Assembly: GCA_030844895.1 (NCBI GenBank)
Contig: CM061234.1
Location: forward strand, 13,761,573-13,825,572
Length of the DNA stretch: 64,000 nucleotides
DNA from: Ambrosia x helenae
Lineage: Eukaryota > Streptophyta > Magnoliopsida > Asterales > Asteraceae
Direction of reading: 5' to 3'
Shown: piece by piece, positions 23,436 through 36,200 of the stretch
How positions within the stretch are numbered: the first letter of the stretch is position 1
Layout: every line of letters begins with the position of its first letter
Translations under genes and position numbers: made by a program
Notes under the pieces: generated by a model
The model's input: only the letters and a program-made list of their open reading frames with translations
Database searches by the model: none
Told to the model about the DNA's origin: nothing

Positions 23436-24110
23436 TGTAACACCCCAACCGATGGCGGAATCATCGAGGTGCCACGTAGTGACGATTGTTCAAAAGCACA
23501 TGGTACTAAAATGTAAATATTATTGAATAAACCAAAAACTGTCTTACATTGAAATGGAAATACAAGGTCTTAAATGAAATGTAAATAATGAAATAACTGA
23601 TTTAAAATAATGCACTAAGTATCCCTTGCTAAAGCACAATATCAAACTGCACCTGAAACATGTACAAAATAGATTTGGTCAACATAAGAAATGTTGGTGA
23701 GCATTCCTAGTTTTGATATATATAGTAGGTTAAAAGATATACAATTCAAGTGCAAGCTACAGTGCAAATATGTAAACTATGTATCATACAAATGAGCGAA
23801 ATCAACCCTGTGACTGTATAATGTACTGTATGAACGGTGGTGTACTCATCCAATAAATGGGTGATAACTTAACAATGGCCACGGATTCTCCGATGAAAAA
23901 GGGGGAGAATCAATCTAGGCGGGTTGTCAATCCAAATATCGCTATCCAATGTTAAGGTCGGCTTGTACCATGTTAATGATTTCACTAAGTACAAATGTAA
24001 TCCACATGTATTGTCTAAGCATAAAGCACGTTGTAAGCAATGCACATAGTACTAGAATTGTATTGTAAAAATGTAAACTTGTATTTGAAATTGTAATAGT
24101 GTACATGTAA
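23436..24110 (+). mobile_element. LTR-type repeat start (TGTAACACCCC family)
   Basis: Starts TGTAACACCCCAACCGATGG. The next 250 bp resemble 39427-39684 and 40789-41041 (CATCGAGGTG, CACGTAGTGACGATTGTTCA, GAAACATGTAC, GGTGAGCAT). A second TGTAACACCCC occurs at 24107. The right end is not defined. From 24160 to 24900 the sequence is very AT-rich with no gene. Confidence 0.5.
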
Positions 24111-24985
24111 CACCCCAAAAATGTATAAAAGCAAAAAGGGGATAGGAATACTCACTGTTCACGTAATAACTTGAAATTGAACTTGGACAACGAAATATGT
24201 GTTGGAAATTATCCCAAAGGATCAACCTAAAGAATTTGATAACGTGTAAGGGAAATAACTCTAGGATACATGTATTTCTAGAGCTTCGAATTGGGGATAA
24301 ACGTTTATTTATTTATTAAACAAATTGTTTATTAATTATGAGAAATTTAATAAATAAATAAAAGTCTCTTGGTAAAATTTTAAGTTGAATATAGTCACAA
24401 CACAAGGTTTTAAGTATGAAAATAATTTTTATAAAATTATTTTCTTGAAAATAGAATATTTAATCTAATTATTTTAAATTGTCAAAATATGACTTTAATA
24501 TCTAAAAATATTAAAATCAAAGAATTTCTGAATTAAAAATTGTATTTCAGATCTAGATAGTTAGAAATAATTTATATAAAATTTTGGTGCAAAAATATTG
24601 AAGAATGAATTTATTATGATTTATTTATGATTAAAACTAACAAAAATTAATTAAAAATATAAAATAAATGGTTTTTCTGAAATAAAAATATTTTCTGGAA
24701 TGTTTAAGAATATACAAGTTTAGGATAATTTTTGTGAGATTTAATAAAATCGTTTAGATATTTTTATAGAATTTAATAAACATAAATGAATAAACTTGTA
24801 TTGTTAATAATATATATTAAATAAATTATTTTTGAAAAACTAAAATTTGGGTGATGAACTTTATCATTTGAAGATCATATGATAATTTTTGTAGAATTTA
24901 TAAAACAATTTTAGTATTTAAAAACTATTTTAAAAGATTTAATGTATTAAGTATATATATAAAAATGTAAAAAAAATGTTTGTTG

Positions 24986-25065
24986 GTTATGGGGATCGAA
25001 CCCGGGCCTCTGACCGGTTTGGGTTTTATCACAAGCGTGGCCACCAACTGAGCCACACCCTGAGA
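24986..25065 (-). repeat. tRNA-like pol III module 1
   Basis: On the minus strand it contains an A-box-like TGTGGCTCAGTTGGTGG and a B box GGTTCGATCCC. The acceptor ends do not pair, so it is not a functional tRNA gene. It is more likely a SINE head or retroelement-embedded tRNA derivative. Confidence 0.45.
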
Positions 25066-25138
25066 ACGAATTATATTGGATTGGAATTGTTTATATAGGT
25101 TTATTGGATTAAAGGTTAAATGAAAGAAAAAGAATGTT

Positions 25139-25216
25139 GCATGTGGGATTCGAACCTGGCCAAGAGGCCGGTTCTGTTCTATCATAAGGTGCGTAAACCA
25201 ACTGGTCTATACCAGT
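25139..25216 (-). repeat. tRNA-like pol III module 2
   Basis: On the minus strand it contains TAGACCAGTTGG (A-box-like) and GGTTCGAATCC (B box) with spacing like module 1. The sequence otherwise differs, and no cloverleaf acceptor stem is apparent. Confidence 0.45.
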
Positions 25217-25847
25217 TGGTTGTGTGTTTACTGATTCAAAAAAATTAAATAATCTAACTGTTTCAAGTGTTCTTCCCCAATATCATAACCATTCGAGCCC
25301 TAATTTTTAAAACCATACAATCCGTGTTCAATAGCCCCTGATTCTTTGGGGCTATTGTTCACAAGGGGTCGAACATTGAAACCCACAAAAAAAAAAAGAC
25401 TTACACTGATTCACGATCAAGATCGAAGCTCGGTCAAAAAAAGTCAAACGCGACTCTATTCTTTGATTTGCAGGTTGTTTTATCAGAAATTGAAGGTAAG
25501 GGAATGCTTATCGGCCATTAGGGATGGTGTAGTGATGTTCAATTTATAGGGTACAAGTCCGGATGTTGATTTGGTAAGTTTTTGACTCGGTTTGAAGATG
25601 ACGCGTTAATCACGATCCATAATTACGTCGTGATCTTAATTGTGATGTGTTTATGGCCGATAATCATGTGTTGGTCACGAATTAGTCAAACACCTTCCAA
25701 TAACAACTTGATAATGCGTCAATTAAGGGCATTAGGGAGGTTGACCAAATGTTTTGGTGTGTTTGTTGTTGTTCGTAACAGCCAAGAAGAAGAGGAACAA
25801 CGAATTTTTGGTTTAAATATATATCAGGTTAGGATAGAAACAGGTTG

Positions 25848-25925
25848 GAGACATAGCTCAGTTGGTTTCGTGATGTGCTTGGGGTTTCTGACTCGGCTGA
25901 CTGCCCAGGTTCGAGTCCTGGGAGC
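25848..25925 (+). repeat. tRNA-like pol III module 3
   Basis: On the plus strand it contains TAGCTCAGTTGG (A box) and a perfect T-arm, CCAGG-TTCGAGT-CCTGG. The 7 bp acceptor stem cannot be formed, so I do not call a tRNA gene. Confidence 0.5.
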
Positions 25926-26103
25926 AGCAGTTTATTTTTTTTCTTTTTGTCAAGTAAAGGAAGTGTGGGCCTGTGTTCAGTTGGGCTGGTCAGATGGGCT
26001 CAGATGGCCCAGTTCGAAAATTTGGAAGGATTAAAGTTGGGTTGGGCTACAACCTGATTGGGTTAAGTCGACCAACTAATTAGATTTTTTTTTTACATTA
26101 TCA

Positions 26104-26129
26104 TTATTATTATTATTATTATTATTATA
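26104..26129. repeat. (ATT)n microsatellite
   Basis: About eight uninterrupted ATT units. Confidence 0.85.
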
Positions 26130-26161
26130 AAAGAAAACAAAATAAAACGAAAGGTGACGGA

Positions 26162-29110
26162 TGTCACACTAACATACAAATCTACGTGTATATGCATATA
26201 TGTACACGACACACATACATTTGGGCATGAATATCACATGTGCTAAGGAACATAAGACACAATTAATACAAGTCTCTACATCCACTTTGTTCCATTATAA
26301 ATGAAGTGTCATATCTTAATATTCTTAAAGATTTGATGACCTAACTATAATTAGCAATATTCTTTAAACTTCTAGGATCAAGAATGTTGGGTTACCACAA
26401 ATGTTAAAGCTTCTTTTCCTCCCATTTTCTTTCCTTTTTCGGCCACAACCCACCCCCATATATATTATTTTTTTAAGGTCAAATATGTTTAAGCACATGT
26501 TAATTAAGATCTAGAATGGTCTTATGAGTGGTCAAAGTTAGGAAGATTATGTTCCAACATAATCTATGAGTGATCACTTCACTCGGCTTGGTAACATGAC
26601 TAAGTATGTAGATCTTAAACCATGATTATGTTCCTTGATTCCATACACACTTAGTTAACTTTAAGACTTTACCCAGATATGGAAAGATCCCTTAATCACA
26701 CGGAACTATAGAAGATCATTAGCCCAAAGTAGCTAACTCTTGGTTTCTTGGAACCACCCTAGCCGTCGCCTCCCATATGTGCACACACCAAATCTTTTTT
26801 TTTTTCTAAACATCACAACACCTCTTGTCATCTACAAACATTTGAATTGTCAAATTATGGAAAGGTGTATAACCTTAAGCTCTTGGATTGGTCACATTAT
26901 GAGATATTGATCCAACATAATCTAATGTAATGTCACCATCATGTATCTTGGTTAAACCAAGAAATCCTATGATTAGAAAGCCTTAGGTGATGGACCCACA
27001 CACTAGAATAGATAGATCTTCTAATGCACCATAAACCCATGCATAGATACTTGCCTAAAACAAAGTATGGTGGCCTTTCCTTGTTGCCTCCAAACCGTCG
27101 CCCCCTATACCCTTACTAATTCTTTTTTTAATCAAAGTCAACCTCTAATTAGGCATGTGTTGATTTAATCCAAGGTTGACCTTCATGTTAAGTCACTTAT
27201 GCTTAGTATCTACACAACATAATCATGATATTTCTTCCATCTAAGACATGATTTGAACCTTGGATATGTTGTTAGGATTTGAGACAGTAGATTATTAACC
27301 AAACTAGGTAAGATTCTCTTAATCTCCAAGATCCATAGAAGTTGACTTACCTAAAGTGTTAAGCACCTTCCTAATCTCTTCTCATCCCCACCTCTATATA
27401 AGGAGCCTTTGTGTAAGCATTTCACCACACCACAAACTCTCCTTCCCCTCTCCTAGATTTCGAAAAACACACACACACATCCATCAAAGTTCTAGGAGCA
27501 ACTAAGGAGTTCTAGCATCTTGCATTCTATATTGGATCCACTAGGAGGTATAAACCTTAACACGTTTACTTCTTTACTTTGTTTAATTATCACATGGTTC
27601 ACCTTAGTTCATGGTTTATCCTTCATAATAAAACATCACCATAAGTGGATATGTATGTATGCGTGCACGATATGTATGTATGTGTGCGTGAATATACATA
27701 CATATGTGTGTGTTGTATACGCGTGACATATATATATATATACATGTGCACGTGTGTATGAGTATGTGTTTAGACATGTAAGAACCTAAGTTATAATGTT
27801 ACTTTACTCTAGTAATGAAAACAAAGTCCATGTGTGTACATACATATGTATGCGTGCGTGTATATACATAGTATATATGTATGTGTAAACAAACTCAAAA
27901 GCATAGATAGTAATGTGTATGGACTACAAGGATGCATATGTATATGGGTATGTATGTACAAGTGTAGATCCCATAGACATCCCTATCTATGGTCTTATGT
28001 GAAAATACACATATGTAAATATAAGTATTGAGGTACGCATATGTAGGTGTGAATACATGTGTATATGATACTTGTGTATAGTAAAGACTAAGTGTATTTG
28101 TGAACTAAATAACTCTTTTTCAAAAGAAACATATGCTTTATGGAAAGTAACATGTGTTAGGAAATAAGATCTATTTTTCCTATCCGAACTATTATTTTCA
28201 AACAATATATAGTTGTCACCAAGGAAAGCTAAACCAACATACCACTAAGGATTGGGTGAACCACGAGTACCATGGATTACCTAATTATATAAATCTAAGG
28301 TACCCATGTATGTATATAGGACGAGATACCTAGTTGTTGGACATACACATTTGCTAGACTACACGCGGACTTGAGGTGAGTTCTCACGGCCCCTTTTTAC
28401 TGTTTTCTATTTTGGGAAAAAGCATGCATTGTTTACTAGTTTTAGAATGAATTCGTAGCCGGCCGGTGTACATGAGACGATATGTATAGAGTACTCAACA
28501 AAGCCCTCATTTATTAGTTTATCATAACCATTAGCTATGGATATAGTCTAGAAACGCTTGAATATATCTATTGAGTTGACACCCTCACTCTTGGTTAGTT
28601 GCTCTAACCGGATTCATACGATATGAGAGTGCTTGCATTTCTTTTATGACGATTCATTGCCTTTGTTGTGCAATGTGCGAGGCACCACTTGTCAAAGATT
28701 GGTTATGGACTCATGATGGTTTATCATCATTGTTCTTGGCTAGACAATGATGGACCATTCAAGGATTTCATTAAACTTTACACTTGGTTTACAAAACCCG
28801 TGAACTCACCAACATTTTGTTGACAAAGTTTTTATGCATGTTTTTCAGGTAACTAAATCATGGATGGAACTTGGGTTACGATTGGGCAATCATTCACGAC
28901 CACCACGTATCATGTCATCAAAACTTTTGACCCCGCTAAGGGTTTTAAAATGTATCTTGTGAAACTAGTTGTTATCGAACACGTTTGGTATGGGCCATTA
29001 CATGTTACTAAACATGGTAACCCACTTGTTACTAAACATATATCAGTACAACCACGTAACTCTAGAATAGTTTCACACTTTAATATCTTCCACAATATAT
29101 TTCTAGAATA
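26162..29110 (+). mobile_element. Diverged relative of the long solo LTRs (bounds approximate)
   Basis: Starts TGTCACACTA and shares the order of landmarks with 44752-47332: a TATA box (TATATAAG, 27395-27402), then TTGAG|GTGAGTTCTCACGGCC at 28376, then GTGAACTCACCAACATT at about 28800, then TTTTTCAG at 28848. The bases in between are mostly unalike except next to these landmarks. The right end is uncertain. TATG/TGTG-rich runs fill 27650-28080. The small frames at 27520, 27834 and 28860 are not convincing genes. Confidence 0.4.
28376..28848 (+). other. Predicted intron inside the LTR relative
   Basis: Donor TTGAG|GTGAGT and acceptor GTTTTTCAG frame 473 bp, the same length as in 46588-47060 although the interior has diverged. 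Confidence 0.45.
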
Positions 29111-30273
29111 AATAACGATCAATTACAAAGAAACATACTCAAAAACCTAAATTTATAAACTTTCAAGATGAAACTTTTTTGCGCTTAATCGCTTTTATAA
29201 TTTTTCTTTCCCAACGTATACAACAAAACATGATCATCAATTTCTATTTTATAATTATTTTTAACTTCGCATATAAAATATGCTTTAGAAACTTTCTATG
29301 ACAAAAATTGCTTTTATTTAATTTCTTATAATTCATATTTATTTTTATTGTGTATTTGACGCTATCAAATACGGTAAAAAAATTACAATGTATGAATGCA
29401 TAGCACAAAAAATTTGGGATACCTAATTTTTCTTCTAGATCCGCCACTGTGTATAAAGTTATAAATGTTTTACGGTTTATGTGTATATATAATTATATAG
29501 GTAATAAATAAATAATAATTTATTCGAGCCGAGCAGACCTTTGCTCATGCTTGGCTCATTTACAAACCCAACTGTTCGGCTCATTTACAACCAAGCAAAA
29601 AATCAATCCAGTATTTTTTGAGAATTTTAAAAGTGAGCAATGAACGAATCACAAGCGACGAGCAACGTGGAGAGTTCTAGATAATAAATCTTTGCCAACA
29701 TCCACCTATAATCCTCCCGCGAGCACATGCTCACGTTCTAGTACAAAACACAACAAACTGTAAAACACGAAAACGTGGAAGTGGTAGAATCCATATAAAT
29801 AAAGAAATAACATTAATTAAAACGGATAATAAGTCAACATCACCTCACCCAATGAGTCATCACAAATCTTGGTGACACATTTCTGATCACTATCGAATTA
29901 CCCACTAAATAAAGGAGTACTCCGAGAGTAATCCGGGTTCACCAGTAATTTCACAACAGTTTTCAAGGAAAACCCACCGCTCAAAAGCCTAATACGATAA
30001 AAACCCGGCCACCAACAACATTTTAATGTTGGTAGGACTTGCCTCAAATAAGTTTATCCAAACATGCCCGAACTCCTCAACTTCTATAAGGAAAGCAAGA
30101 AGTTACCACATATTGACTACGCCACACTTTTCTACACCTTTCTTTTCTTGATTTAGTCATTCAACTATAAATAAATACACATAATAAATGTAATAACAAT
30201 AATAATAAACACTACTTTTCTCTCTCCCTACACACTGCAACTGCTCTCACACACACACACGTGCTACAATACA
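29111..30273. other. Upstream region of LCAT3
   Basis: Contains a MITE-like right end (CTAGATCCGCCACTG, about 29436-29450) and a GAGCCGAGC remnant (29523-29600). The last 100 bp before the LCAT3 start are CT- and CA-rich, as in a 5' UTR. No TATA box is certain. Confidence 0.4.
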
Positions 30274-33200
30274 ATGGTGGGAAGAAGCAGAAAGTGGTGG
30301 TGTTTCAATAATCAGAGCTCCAATGATCTTGACCCGGTTCTTCTAGTAACCGGCGTTGGTGGGTCTATTTTAAATTCGAAGCCCAAGAGCTGGTTCGGGT
30401 TCACCACCCGTGTTTGGGTCCGTATTTTTCTTGCTGATTTGGAGTTTAGAAAGAAAGTTTGGTCCCTTTATAATCCTGATACCGGTTTGTTTCTTTTCTT
30501 TCTTTCTCTTTATAAAATTTGTTTATGTTTTAACTAGCTGATTACCCCGGGAGGGTCCCGGGGTTGAAAAATCTTATTTTACGTGATAACCTATTGCAAA
30601 TGGCTCAAGTTAACTAACCACAAAATCTCTCAATCATTGCATGTTCATAGTATTCTAATCAGTAATAACTCATATTCCTTAATCTAAAACCTAATCAGTA
30701 ATCATCTAAAGAATCACTTATGTAAGCTACAACTATTCAAAAACTCATCACATCTCTTTAATTTCTCACATTCTAATGACTCTTATAATTCCTAACCTAA
30801 TCAACTAAACAAACACTTAAGTTGGAAGTTGTAACCATTGCATCTCATTATGCCACGTGGCATAATCAAGAGATGGTTGAGACCACCATTGAACGCCACG
30901 TCAGCAACTATCAAGTCATCCCGAGAGCGTCACGGGGTTGAAAAATATAACCATTCTAATAATACTAATACTAATAGTAATAATTATTACTCTTGTAATT
31001 AAATAAATAAAAAAATAACCTTGCTATAAGGTGACACCATGTGTTGCCGTGTTGCGCGATTCTTTCTCCTAGCCTCTCTTGATGAAGTATACCTAGTAAA
31101 ATTCCAATGATAACATGGCGATTGGGTTGATTTTCAACATCGTAGATAAGAACCTGGTTTAAAAGAAAAAACATGATTAATGAATAACATGAACACTTTG
31201 TGTGTTTTTTTCCTGTATGAATGAAACCCTACAAAAAATAGTCGATTTTTTCTCCGTTTTTATATAGCACTATGGTACTCGTTGGAAAGATAATAAAACG
31301 CTCGTTAATTTGGTGTAATTTTTTTCTTTAAAAAATCTCGTATATAAAAGATATAAACGTTTAAAAATTATGGGAGGATACATGAGAGAGAAAATTTTAA
31401 ATTTATTTTTAAATTATTTTTTCCTAAAATAACTCAATTTAATTAAAAAGGAAATAATTCAAAAATACTAAAATATTTCAATTATGATACCACGTGGCAA
31501 TTTCATGGAGAGGTTGAAGGCACCATTGCACGCCACGTCAGCAATGTTCAATTCTTTCATATATATTAATAGATTTGTGTTTGAAAACAAAGCATATAGT
31601 TTTCTGCTTTTGGGTTAATCTAATGCTGATTATGTAATCTGGTTACAGAATATTGGATTCTAAAAAAAAAGCAAATCCAACCACACCTAAGACCCTGTGT
31701 AGTGGGGGACTTTATTTATAAAGCCCCCCTTCCTGATTGGTCCACGTGGCTGCTGAGTCAGCGTGGAGAGAGAAACTGAAAAAGAGGTGTAGTGGTGGGG
31801 CTTTATTTATAAAGCCCCTGATTGTGATTGGTTGATTTTTTTTATTTTTTTTTAATCTTTTAATTCAAAATAATTAAAATAAAATGCAAATAAATATAAA
31901 AAAATTACAAATAATAATAAAAACAACAACTAATATTAATTAAATTAAAAAAACAAACAAGTTAAATAAACTACAATACCAAATAAAAAAAAAAACAAAC
32001 AACTTAAATAAACTACTGCAGGTTATATTTCGCAAGGATTTCTTGTCTGTGATGCATCGCGAGGAGTAGGGCTTCTCCCTCGAGGTGGTCGATCGGTTTG
32101 GACAAAAACTCGATGTCCTTTTCCCTTTGCCTCGCCTCTTGAATGTCGACGAACCTCTTATTCTGGGCCACTCTCTGGTCCATAGTTTGTAGACGTCTTT
32201 GGCCGAGGCCTCGCCTCTTGAATGTCGACGAACCTCTTATCCTCGCCTCTTGTGTGTTTGTGTATATATATATATATGTTGGAAAAAAAAATTACCGTTC
32301 AAAAAAATTAAATCTTCCAACGGCTAATTTTTTTGACCGTTCCAAAAGGCTGCTCCATCTTGCCACGTGGCGCGATTTTATTGGCCCTCCATTTTGTGCT
32401 TCGGCGTTATAAAAATAAAGCCCCGAGCGAAATTTTGGATATAGCGCCGGTATGTAGCGGTGTTCCGGGCGCTATATCAGAAAAAAATGCACAAGTGGCG
32501 CCCCAGTACGGGTGGTCTAAGTCATATGATGTGTTTAAAATGTGGTTGTCATGTCTTTACTGACATAGTTTTTGTTTTGTTTTTCTCCTTTTGGAACTGT
32601 GTGTAACCCAATTGTGGTCCAACACGTGGTCTTTGTACCTACCAAATAAGATTTATATATGGCCGCATATCTTTACTTTTTCGTAATTTTTTTCCGTCTT
32701 ACACTCTTACCTACCATTATTTTACCCATAATCAGTGCCGGATACAATTTTTTTTTTTTTTTTTACCGGTGTCAATGTTAGTTAGATGCTTCAAATTCAT
32801 GGTACAACCGTATAAAAATTTTCCCATCAGTTTGATGGTTCGGGTGAGTAAGGTTCATCACATAATAAAACATACGATGCAATAAAAAACATCGTCATTA
32901 GAAATTAAAAAAAAAACATATGATATAAATTCGGTGGTCTTTACGAATAAAAAAATGGCTTATAGTTGTTTTTTACGAGTTTTCATCTTTTGAAAATGTT
33001 GCATTACGTATTGGGCTCATTTAATTTGAATTGGGTTGCGTTTAATTTTAAATTAGTAATGTTACACTTGGGAAATGGGGTGAATTGTGAAAAATTCGAG
33101 AGTTACAACGCTTAAACATCGAAAATTTGTTTAAACTAATTTTTGAGATTTGGGGTCAGGGGCGGATCTAGGGGCTTTTAGGGGGTTCCTGGGAACCCCC

Positions 33201-36200
33201 TCGGTTTGGAAAAAAATGAAAAAAATACTGGAAAATTTTGATAAATTAGTGAAAATCAGTGAAAAACTACGAAAGGAACCCCCTGGAAATCCGTCCTGAA
33301 TACGCCACTGTTTGGGGTTAATGGGTATACATATATATTTTTTTAACTAATAGAGCCACTGTCCAAAACACATTGATGTTACTTGTAAAAACCATGCATA
33401 CATGTCTATATATGTTAAAAACAACATTGATGTCCCGTGACTACGTAGTGATGACGATGTGCATACCTCCGCACATGCGCATAACTACATGAATCCGCTT
33501 TTTTTTTGGCCCTGACATCATTTCATGAGCACCTCACACTTATTAAACCAAGAGTGTGATGTGATCATATCAATTAGTTATTATGCTAATCAAGTTAGTG
33601 ATGAAATGTGTTTTATTCTTAATTTGGGAGTTCTGTTAATATGGTATTGGTTTATTTGTTTGGGAAGTTTAGGCTACACAGAAGCATTGGATGATAGTTC
33701 TGATATTGTTATTCCACAAGATGATTATGGACTTTATGCCATCGATATTTTGGATCCGTCATACGTAAGTTTTTCGAGTCATTATATGTTGTGTTGATTC
33801 TTCATCATCTATACATGTTAAATTTTGACAAAACTATTGTTTCATATGTTGTTTTGTGGGATCTCAGTGGATCAAATGTTTGCACGTGACTGATGTATAC
33901 CATTTTCATGACATGATTGATATGCTTGTTAATTGTGGATACACGAAAGGAACCACATTGTTCGGCTATGGATATGACTTTCGCCAAAGCAATAGGTGCG
34001 TCACTTTAGCAGTTTACCTTTCGGTAATTAAGGGGTGTTTGGATGTGCGTTTCAGAATTACATAATTGTTTACAAGCCGCGCATCCAAATATCCCTTAAG
34101 TGACATCAGCATGTCAGCTTAGCTGACTCTTTAAAAAAATAACTACAAAATAACAGTTGTCCTAAGAGAGTAAGCCTCCACTGCTACTGTAATGTTGGCA
34201 GAATTGACCAGTCAATGGATGGCCTCAAGGAAAAGCTGGAGACGGCGTATAAAGCTTCGGGTGGTAGAAAAGTCAACCTTATATCGCACTCGATGGGTGG
34301 ATTGTTAGTTTCATGTTTCATATCGCTCCATTCTGATGTACGACCATACATCCGATTAACTTCTTTTTATTTCTTATTGTGTGTATGATACTATGATGAG
34401 AATATACTTCATAGTGCCCTGAAGAACATGACTCATTTCAAGTTGCTATAGGTGTTTGCTAAGTATGTGAATAAGTGGATAACCATTGCAACCCCTTTCC
34501 AAGGTAAATACGTTTCTTTTCGTTTTTTTTGTTTTTTGTTTTTTTTTTTTTTAATTGGATTTTGATGTGCTTCACATACAATTACTGCTATATCTTGAGT
34601 TATATCATAACAGTGTGTTCAAGTTATGAGTGCTTTTTTTTTTACATCAAAAGGTCAAAATTTGAGGTAGCTAATGTTAATGTTAATATGTAATAGGTGC
34701 ACCAGGATGCATCAATGATTCTCTACTAACTGGATTACAATTTGTGGATGGACTTGAAGGCTACTTCTTTGTGTCAAGGTGGTCAATGCATCAACTGGTA
34801 ATGTTTCTGTACAGATACTTAATTTAGAGGTCGCAAGAGCCCAGGCTGTTTCACAAGTCAAAATGTATTCGGGTTGAAAGGCGTACTTTTATTATGGGTC
34901 CAAAGATGTCGGTTTTGACCCGACAACAAAAAGCGTTTCAAATTTATATGAGTTTGTAGATAAACAATACGTTAGTAGTGATTACAAAAATAACGTTTTT
35001 CAGTTGGTAGAATGTCCATCGATCTATGAAATGCTGCCTAATCCGGAGTTCAAATGGAAAAAGCAACCTGAAATTGTGGTCTGGAGAAACGATTCCGAAA
35101 ATGGACAAGATTTGGTCAAAAAGGAAACTTATGGCACATCTGGATGTGTGGACCTGTTTGTAGAAGCATTGAAAGACAATGAGGTGCTTCCTTTCTGTCC
35201 TTTTACTATAAACACCACCTCGGAGCGTCTCATGATTTTTAAACCAAGAAATAGACTATATCTATATTCTTAATTCCTACATTCTCAAGGGTGTATGATA
35301 TGGTAGCCTTGTAGGGTTCATTTGGATCATGATACCAAGGTTAATGACTACATCTAATCAAATGTCAAATCTTTTGGTTTCACAGATAGAATATAACAAG
35401 AAGACCATACCTTTGCCATTCAATCAAGATATCTACAAATGGGCTTCTACTACGCGTAAGATGTTAAACAGTGTGCAGCTACCTGAAGGGATAGAGTTCT
35501 ACAACATATATGGAACATCTTTCGATACACCTTTTGATGTATTGTAAGTTTTAAATCGATACGATAAAGAAAGATTGCGTTCTAAATGCATAAATACATA
35601 ACCAACTTTGATTCAATTTTTACTTCGGGTAATCAACTTTATTTTCACCCATAAGAAACCCTCTGGACTTTCAAAAGTTTCGGTTTAAATTAGTCCTTAT
35701 AGGGACTTGGTCAAAATGCTGACGTGAAAAATGACGTAGCGTACCTTTAAAAATCTTGACTTTGTTGACATGGCATTGAGAAATCCTTTATGTGGTGATA
35801 TGGTTGAATCTTGAAATAAATTTTATAAGAAATTGTAGGGTTTTTATGGGTGTGTCGTAAGTTCGTTCCCAAATGAAATTTGGGATAAGTTTGGTTACAT
35901 TTAACTATTAAAATTGAATTAATTAGTTTTTGGCACTTCATGGTTATGATGTTTATGTTTTGTGTGTTTCGGAATAAAATGTGTGTGCTGAAATGCTTAC
36001 TATACTGCAGTTATGGTTCAGAAACTGATCCGATTAACGATCCATCAGAAATATGCCATACATTGGTAAGTCATTCAAGTTCATCAATTAACATTCAATC
36101 CCTTATGTATATTTTTAATTCAATCTGGTTTGACCCGGACCCATTTTGACCCGTGAACATCTCATGTATGCTTGTTTTATGAAAAGTTTATCGTGTTCAT

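Noticed and set aside
25848..25925. A functional tRNA gene.
   Set aside because: D-loop and T-arm consensus are present, but the acceptor ends cannot pair and no sensible anticodon arm is visible.
27520..28031. Cysteine- and tyrosine-rich small open frames as secreted peptides.
   Set aside because: They are readings of TATGTATG/TGTGTG runs and have no signal-peptide plus mature-peptide layout.
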